This document shows, piece by piece, positions 16,882-20,303 of a stretch of DNA of 20,303 nucleotides. This DNA comes from Trichomonas tenax. Its lineage: Eukaryota > Parabasalia > Trichomonadida > Trichomonadidae. The notes beneath the pieces were generated by a model. It saw only the letters and a list, made by a program, of their open reading frames with translations. It had not been told where the DNA came from and searched no databases. The DNA is taken from the NCBI GenBank assembly GCA_023091735.1, contig JALKBU010000941.1, forward strand, positions 1 to 20,303, read 5' to 3'. Positions within the stretch are counted from its first letter, which is position 1. Each line of letters begins with the position of its first letter. The translations under genes were made by a program, and so were the position numbers.

Positions 16882-17817
16882 ATGAATCAAGAAGAGATTG
16901 ATTTTCTCAAAGAGAAACAGATAACAATAGAGTCAGAGATTGCTAAGGGTGGCTTCGGAGAGATATATTTAGTATACTCAGCAAAGTACAAGTCGAGGTT
17001 TGCAATGAAAAAAGTCCCAGTTAAAAGATTTAACCAGTCAGAAGTAGATTGCATGAAAACAATTGATCATATCAATATGATTAACTTATATAGCTACTAT
17101 TACATTAGTGATTATGTCTATTTATTCATGGAATACTGCCAATTCGATCTTTATAGATTAATCAAGAGGGATGAGGGCCTTAACGAAGATCAATTAATAA
17201 AGTATATTCATGATATATTAGTCGCAATACAGGCATGCCACGAAAAAAATATTGCACATAATGATATCAAACCATCAAACTTTTTAGTTGATAAATATGG
17301 CCGTATCAAAGTGTGCGACTTCGGCTTATCGCATATGTATGAAGAAAATAAGAAGTCTTCTAGTTTTAAAGGAACTACTCTTTTCATGGCTCCTGAAATC
17401 CTGAAGAAGATCGAATACAATCCAATTAAAGCCGATATTTGGTCCATTGGTGTCACATTCTTCTTCATGGCAACACAGAATTATCCATTTATGGCTTCGT
17501 GCGGAAGTTTATTATTGAAGATCATCGAAGACGGCAGTTATCCTATTTTTATGATTAGGAATCCGCTCCTCAGGCAGCTTGTTAAACAGTGCCTCAATAT
17601 TAATCCTGATTTACGTCCTTCTGTTTCGGAATTGCTGAAATTACCATATTTCAAGTCCTATAATCCTTTAGCTAACACAAGGAAGAACGGTATTGCTGCC
17701 AGCACAAGTGCACACAGTGTAATTATCAGACCAAAGGCCCTTGTTGAGCAAACATTGTTCCCAAGGTGCTCAGTGATTCCTTTCAGGAGGTGCCCTTCGA
17801 GATCGACCAAACATTAA
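16882..17817 (+). CDS. Protein kinase, non-RD (HND), paralogue of the kinase at 11007-11957
   Basis: A 311-residue intact ORF from an ATG. It is collinear with the other kinase without gaps up to at least the DFG: Gly loop AKGGFGEIY (21-29), Lys43 in FAMKKV, hinge MEYCQFDLYRLI, HNDIKPSN with Asp128 and Asn133, DFG at 146-148, MAPE, DIWSIGVTF. All catalytic residues are present, with Asn replacing the HRD Arg. The C-terminal tail keeps HSVIIRP and CSVIPFR, equivalent to NSVIIKP and SSLIPFK in the paralogue, suggesting a conserved docking or autoregulatory tail. The pair arose by duplication and is now divergently oriented, about 5 kb apart. The 3' end reads TAATAA. Probably Ser/Thr-specific, substrate unknown. 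Confidence 0.92.
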   Translation: MNQEEIDFLKEKQITIESEIAKGGFGEIYLVYSAKYKSRFAMKKVPVKRFNQSEVDCMKTIDHINMINLYSYYYISDYVYLFMEYCQFDLYRLIKRDEGLNEDQLIKYIHDILVAIQACHEKNIAHNDIKPSNFLVDKYGRIKVCDFGLSHMYEENKKSSSFKGTTLFMAPEILKKIEYNPIKADIWSIGVTFFFMATQNYPFMASCGSLLLKIIEDGSYPIFMIRNPLLRQLVKQCLNINPDLRPSVSELLKLPYFKSYNPLANTRKNGIAASTSAHSVIIRPKALVEQTLFPRCSVIPFRRCPSRSTKH

Positions 17818-17840
17818 TAATTTTATCCATGTAATGTGAT

Positions 17841-18056
17841 TTTTGAATAAAAATACCATGTATTAAGTTTTTTGACAATATGACAAGTAAATATTTTGGA
17901 TTATTCGGGTATTTGACACTATGACATGTAAACCAAATAGTCTATGATTGAAAAATAATTGTTTTGTATTTTTGAAAATATGTCATGTAAATTCTATTTT
18001 GAATGAAAAATAATCGTAATTGTCAAAATTATTTGACATGATATTGAAACTTCACT
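17841..18056. repeat. Degenerate TTTGACAnTATGACATGTAAA repeats
   Basis: Three related words start near 17871, 17912 and 17971 (TGACAAGTAA, TGACATGTAA and TGTCATGTAA as their 3' parts), with weaker traces at 17841 and 18044. A second shared block, TCTAT, then GAAAAATAAT, recurs at 17941 and about 17994, so the segment looks like a decayed tandem repeat of about 55-60 bp. The same TGACATGTAAA ends both arms of the MITE at 4802-5120. Confidence 0.55.
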
Positions 18057-18091
18057 TTTTATGATGTTCATTTGGTTTTGTTGCTTTTTAT

Positions 18092-18644
18092 AATGCTGAT
18101 GTTATAGTTTATTGCGGCATCGACAATAAAAACATTTTAAGAATAACCAACGATGGAAATATGAATATCCAACAATTAATGTATGGTGAACATAAGGTAT
18201 TTATTTGGGCCATCGATCAATGGAGTGATGAATCAGATGTTATGAATTACAGCATTTATATTTATTACAATCCATTGTCAATTCATTTATCGACAAAACA
18301 GAGTGTCATAAAAACATAGACCGTCAAGGACAATTTGTTGATCTCGATTCAACAGGTAGAGTTGCTTTGAAAGCAGCAATCGATGCATATATTGCGCTCA
18401 ATCAAACGAATCCAATTCAAGTCACAAGTATGAATCCGATATCATTTTCATTACATCTGAATCGATGCACATCAAGTTTTTGTTTGGGCCGTTGATGAAA
18501 GGGGCGCTCAATCATCCAATAGCATCATAAGTTTTACATTTGTTTCTAATCCACCACAACTCTGCAATCTTTCAATATGATCATATTTTGCTGAGCGGTG
18601 ATGTTAGCGATCTCGATGGCAGTGACTATTCAGTGTGGTATTGA
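18092..18644 (+). pseudogene. Frameshifted fragment of a large surface protein with Ig/cadherin-like repeats
   Basis: Four plus-strand frame segments read as one decayed protein: 18092-18319 (ends TAG), 18319-18495 (ends TGA), from about 18464 to 18580 (TGA) and 18573-18644 (TGA). Two homologous repeat units are visible: HKVFIWAIDQWSDES in the first segment and HQVFVWAVDERGAQS in the third, each followed by a beta-strand-like block ending in NP. The last has GDVSDLDGSDYSVWY. Such 'VxAxDxxG-S' units are typical of beta-sandwich (Ig/cadherin-like) repeats of extracellular proteins, and similar long proteins are abundant in trichomonads. Neither end of the gene is found, so this is an internal relic. 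Three frameshifts make it clearly non-functional. Confidence 0.7.
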
Positions 18645-18865
18645 TAACACAAATTCTCTTGCTAATTCTAAAAATCTCAGATATTTTAGCTCATTACTTC
18701 CAGATATATGTTCCTTTTAATTCTTTAAATAATGAAACCATGTTTATGTGCAATAAATATAATAATCAATCGTCGTTTAAGTGAATAACTAATTTTTTTA
18801 TTAATTTATTAGGAATCATATATACCTTAACTCCCTCATTATTATACATGATGAATGCCCACATT

Positions 18866-19375
18866 TTATTCGAGTTTCTTTTCGAAAATTAAATCTGTTT
18901 GAGGATCAGTGCCAACCGTGAAAGTGTGGACGCCAACTTGTTTGTATCCCATTGATTTGTAGAAAGCAAGTGCATTTTGGTTGTGTTCCCAAACGCCAAG
19001 CCAAGATTTATCTTTTCTGTAAATTTTTGCAATTGTTTCTGCGTAATTCATCAGCATTTTACCGATTCCACGTCTCTTGAAGTCTCCAACGATGTAAAGT
19101 CTTTCGATTTCGAGATAATTATTTGGATGTTTTTCAGATTGAGCACCTTCCATGTTAACCTTTAAGTATCCGCCAACTTTTCCATCAACGATCGCGAAAT
19201 AGAACTGAGAGTTCTTGTTATTCATTTCACGAGTTAATTTTGGAAAATTATAAGCGTCATCGAGGAATTTGGCCATGTCAGACTCTGTGTTTGAGTTCGC
19301 GAAAGTGTCTTTGAACGTTTTCCTGCTGATTGCTTGAAGAGCTGGAAGATCGGCCAATGAACAGGGACGGATCAT
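18866..19375 (-). CDS. GNAT-family N-acetyltransferase, PaiA-like
   Basis: The frame opens at an ATG at 19465, but the family-like sequence begins at the second ATG (19375, MIRPCSLADL), giving 169 residues, the usual length for this group. The upstream 30 codons are Lys/Asn-rich and look like leader; a TCACTG Inr-like word lies inside them (19454-19449). Motif A is LEIERLYIVGDFKRRGIGKM (~88-107), with the acetyl-CoA pyrophosphate loop RRGIGK. Motif B is WLGVWEHNQNALAFYKSMGY (125-144). The C-terminus TDPQTDLIFEKKL matches bacterial PaiA-type polyamine acetyltransferases, so the substrate could be a polyamine or another small amine, and bacterial transfer is plausible. The stop reads TAAA. Family certain, substrate inferred. 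Confidence 0.9.
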   Translation of the reverse strand: MIRPCSLADLPALQAISRKTFKDTFANSNTESDMAKFLDDAYNFPKLTREMNNKNSQFYFAIVDGKVGGYLKVNMEGAQSEKHPNNYLEIERLYIVGDFKRRGIGKMLMNYAETIAKIYRKDKSWLGVWEHNQNALAFYKSMGYKQVGVHTFTVGTDPQTDLIFEKKLE

Positions 19376-19598
19376 TGTCACTTTTCTTATACAAACGATG
19401 AAAATTTTTTCATTCAAATTGGTCAATAAATTGTTTTTTTTTAATTTGCAGTGATATTTATTCATATTTTCGCCTTAACATCCCAAGTCTGTATGAAAGT
19501 ATATACTATTTTTTAATGTACACTGATTGGGAATCAATATTTGTTATCACATACTTAGATTGTATGTTGGGGGGCTTTATTTTTAAGTTTTGAAATTG

Positions 19599-20303
19599 CT
19601 ATGAAATGACAAAATAACAGGCAATCATAATTCGGAATTTCTTAAAACTAAAGCATTGTGCAGCACAAAACTTCGTCAATTTTGGATTGGCATCACAGTT
19701 GATATTGTTGCAGAACAATCGGACTTTTAGGAGTGCGACAACACTCTTTTCTGCAACAGGATTGTTTTTAGTAATAGTTCCTTCTCCTGTTTTAGTTTCT
19801 TTGTCTATATAACTGTTTGCACTTGAATAGAAATATAAAAGATCATTTGCACATTTTGGAATTCCAATATAATTACATGAATGAATTCGATAAATATCCT
19901 GATTTGATCCTAAATATGAGTGAAATGTTAAATAATCATAAGAATTACTGTTGTTTCTGATTGATGAATAAAAAATACAATATTCACCATAATTTTGCTT
20001 AACAGAGTATCATGCATTATAATAATAATTGCAGGCATTATTCGATATATTAGAATTAGAAATATTTTGTTGACATCAATTAAAATATATTGTATGACTT
20101 CCAGTATTTTCAATTTTCCCACAATGAGAAACTGATGAAAATAATATATAACATTTCTTAGATGGAGAATTTTCAACATATGAATAAAATGATTGTCAAT
20201 CATTTGTTGTATATGATTTTGTACATCATAATTTATTGAAAACAATTTCGCATAAATTAGGTTGATAATTATCTTTGTAAATTGAGGCTCCATCATCAGA
20301 TCC
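19599..20303 (-). pseudogene. Cys/Asn/Tyr-rich surface-protein-like gene remnant with three in-frame TGA
   Basis: One minus-strand frame runs from the window edge (20303) to a TAG at 19601-19599, 234 codons plus stop, interrupted only by TGA at 20228-20226, 20078-20076 and 20012-20010. The translation is coherent throughout: Asn/Ser/Tyr/Cys-rich with repeated S-x-C-N motifs (e.g. YRIHSCNYIG), like trichomonad beta-helix-type surface proteins, and the tail has Cys-rich CNNINCDANPKLTKFC. The last 136 codons are open, but no ATG gives a start. The gene continues beyond the window. The 122-codon ATG frame overlapping it is an out-of-frame shadow. Most likely a pseudogene. Confidence 0.6.

Noticed and set aside
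19928..20296. 122-codon ATG-initiated minus-strand ORF
   Set aside because: It is Ile/Leu/His-rich, and the neighbouring frame gives a much more protein-like Cys/Asn-rich reading across the whole segment.
19599..20303. Genuine TGA-to-sense codon reassignment
   Set aside because: The intact genes contain no internal TGA and use TGG for Trp; trichomonads are known to use the standard code.
1..20303. tRNA, rRNA, CRISPR arrays or bacterial-style operons
   Set aside because: No B-box-like tRNA signature, rRNA-like block or regular spacer array was seen on reading both strands; gene style is eukaryotic.

Overview
The window looks like nuclear DNA of a parabasalid protist (a trichomonad, perhaps Tritrichomonas). 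The signs are very AT-rich intergenic DNA, single-exon genes with no visible introns, TCA-Y-W initiator (Inr) motifs 4-8 nt upstream of the ATG of three genes, TAA stop codons overlapping TAAA in three genes, two closely related protein kinases, and decayed genes resembling large trichomonad surface proteins. The assignment rests on gene style and families, not on a marker gene.

Layout. 1-786: a divergent pair of Lys/Glu-rich ORFs without Inr, possibly the edge of a virus-like (Maverick/Polinton-type) element. 1102-2330: a 5'-truncated ORF, possibly the C-terminal part of a DDE transposase, split by a 594-bp mariner-style inverted-repeat element flanked by TA on both sides. 2384-3802 (-): a RasGEF (CDC25-type) protein. 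4802-5120: a 319-bp MITE with ~67-70-bp terminal inverted repeats around five 21-bp repeats. 5252-7726 (+): a CAMSAP/patronin-like microtubule minus-end protein with N-terminal CH-type and C-terminal CKK regions. 9224-10666 (+): a multi-pass membrane RING-H2 ligase of the Tul1/Dsc1/FLY type. 11007-11957 (-) and 16882-17817 (+): two paralogous non-RD (HND) kinases, divergently oriented. The ~5 kb between them is largely a repeat graveyard, with adjacent hairpins, ACGCA-rich repeats, a weak ORF at 15455-15796 and a frameshifted second copy of the 1102-2330 family at 16005-16383. 18092-18644 (+): a frameshifted surface-protein pseudogene. 18866-19375 (-): a PaiA-like GNAT acetyltransferase, possibly of bacterial origin. 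19599-20303 (-): another surface-protein-like pseudogene, broken by three TGA codons and running off the window.

The intact genes are ordinary cellular genes (GTPase signalling, cytoskeleton, membrane ubiquitination, kinases, acetyltransferase) and do not form an operon or pathway. The accessory interest lies in the nested and decayed mobile DNA between them. I do not see a clear, complete undescribed system. The best leads are the two inverted-repeat elements, the paired hairpins at 12.5-12.75 kb, and the ACGCA-rich repeat block at 13.8-14.5 kb.
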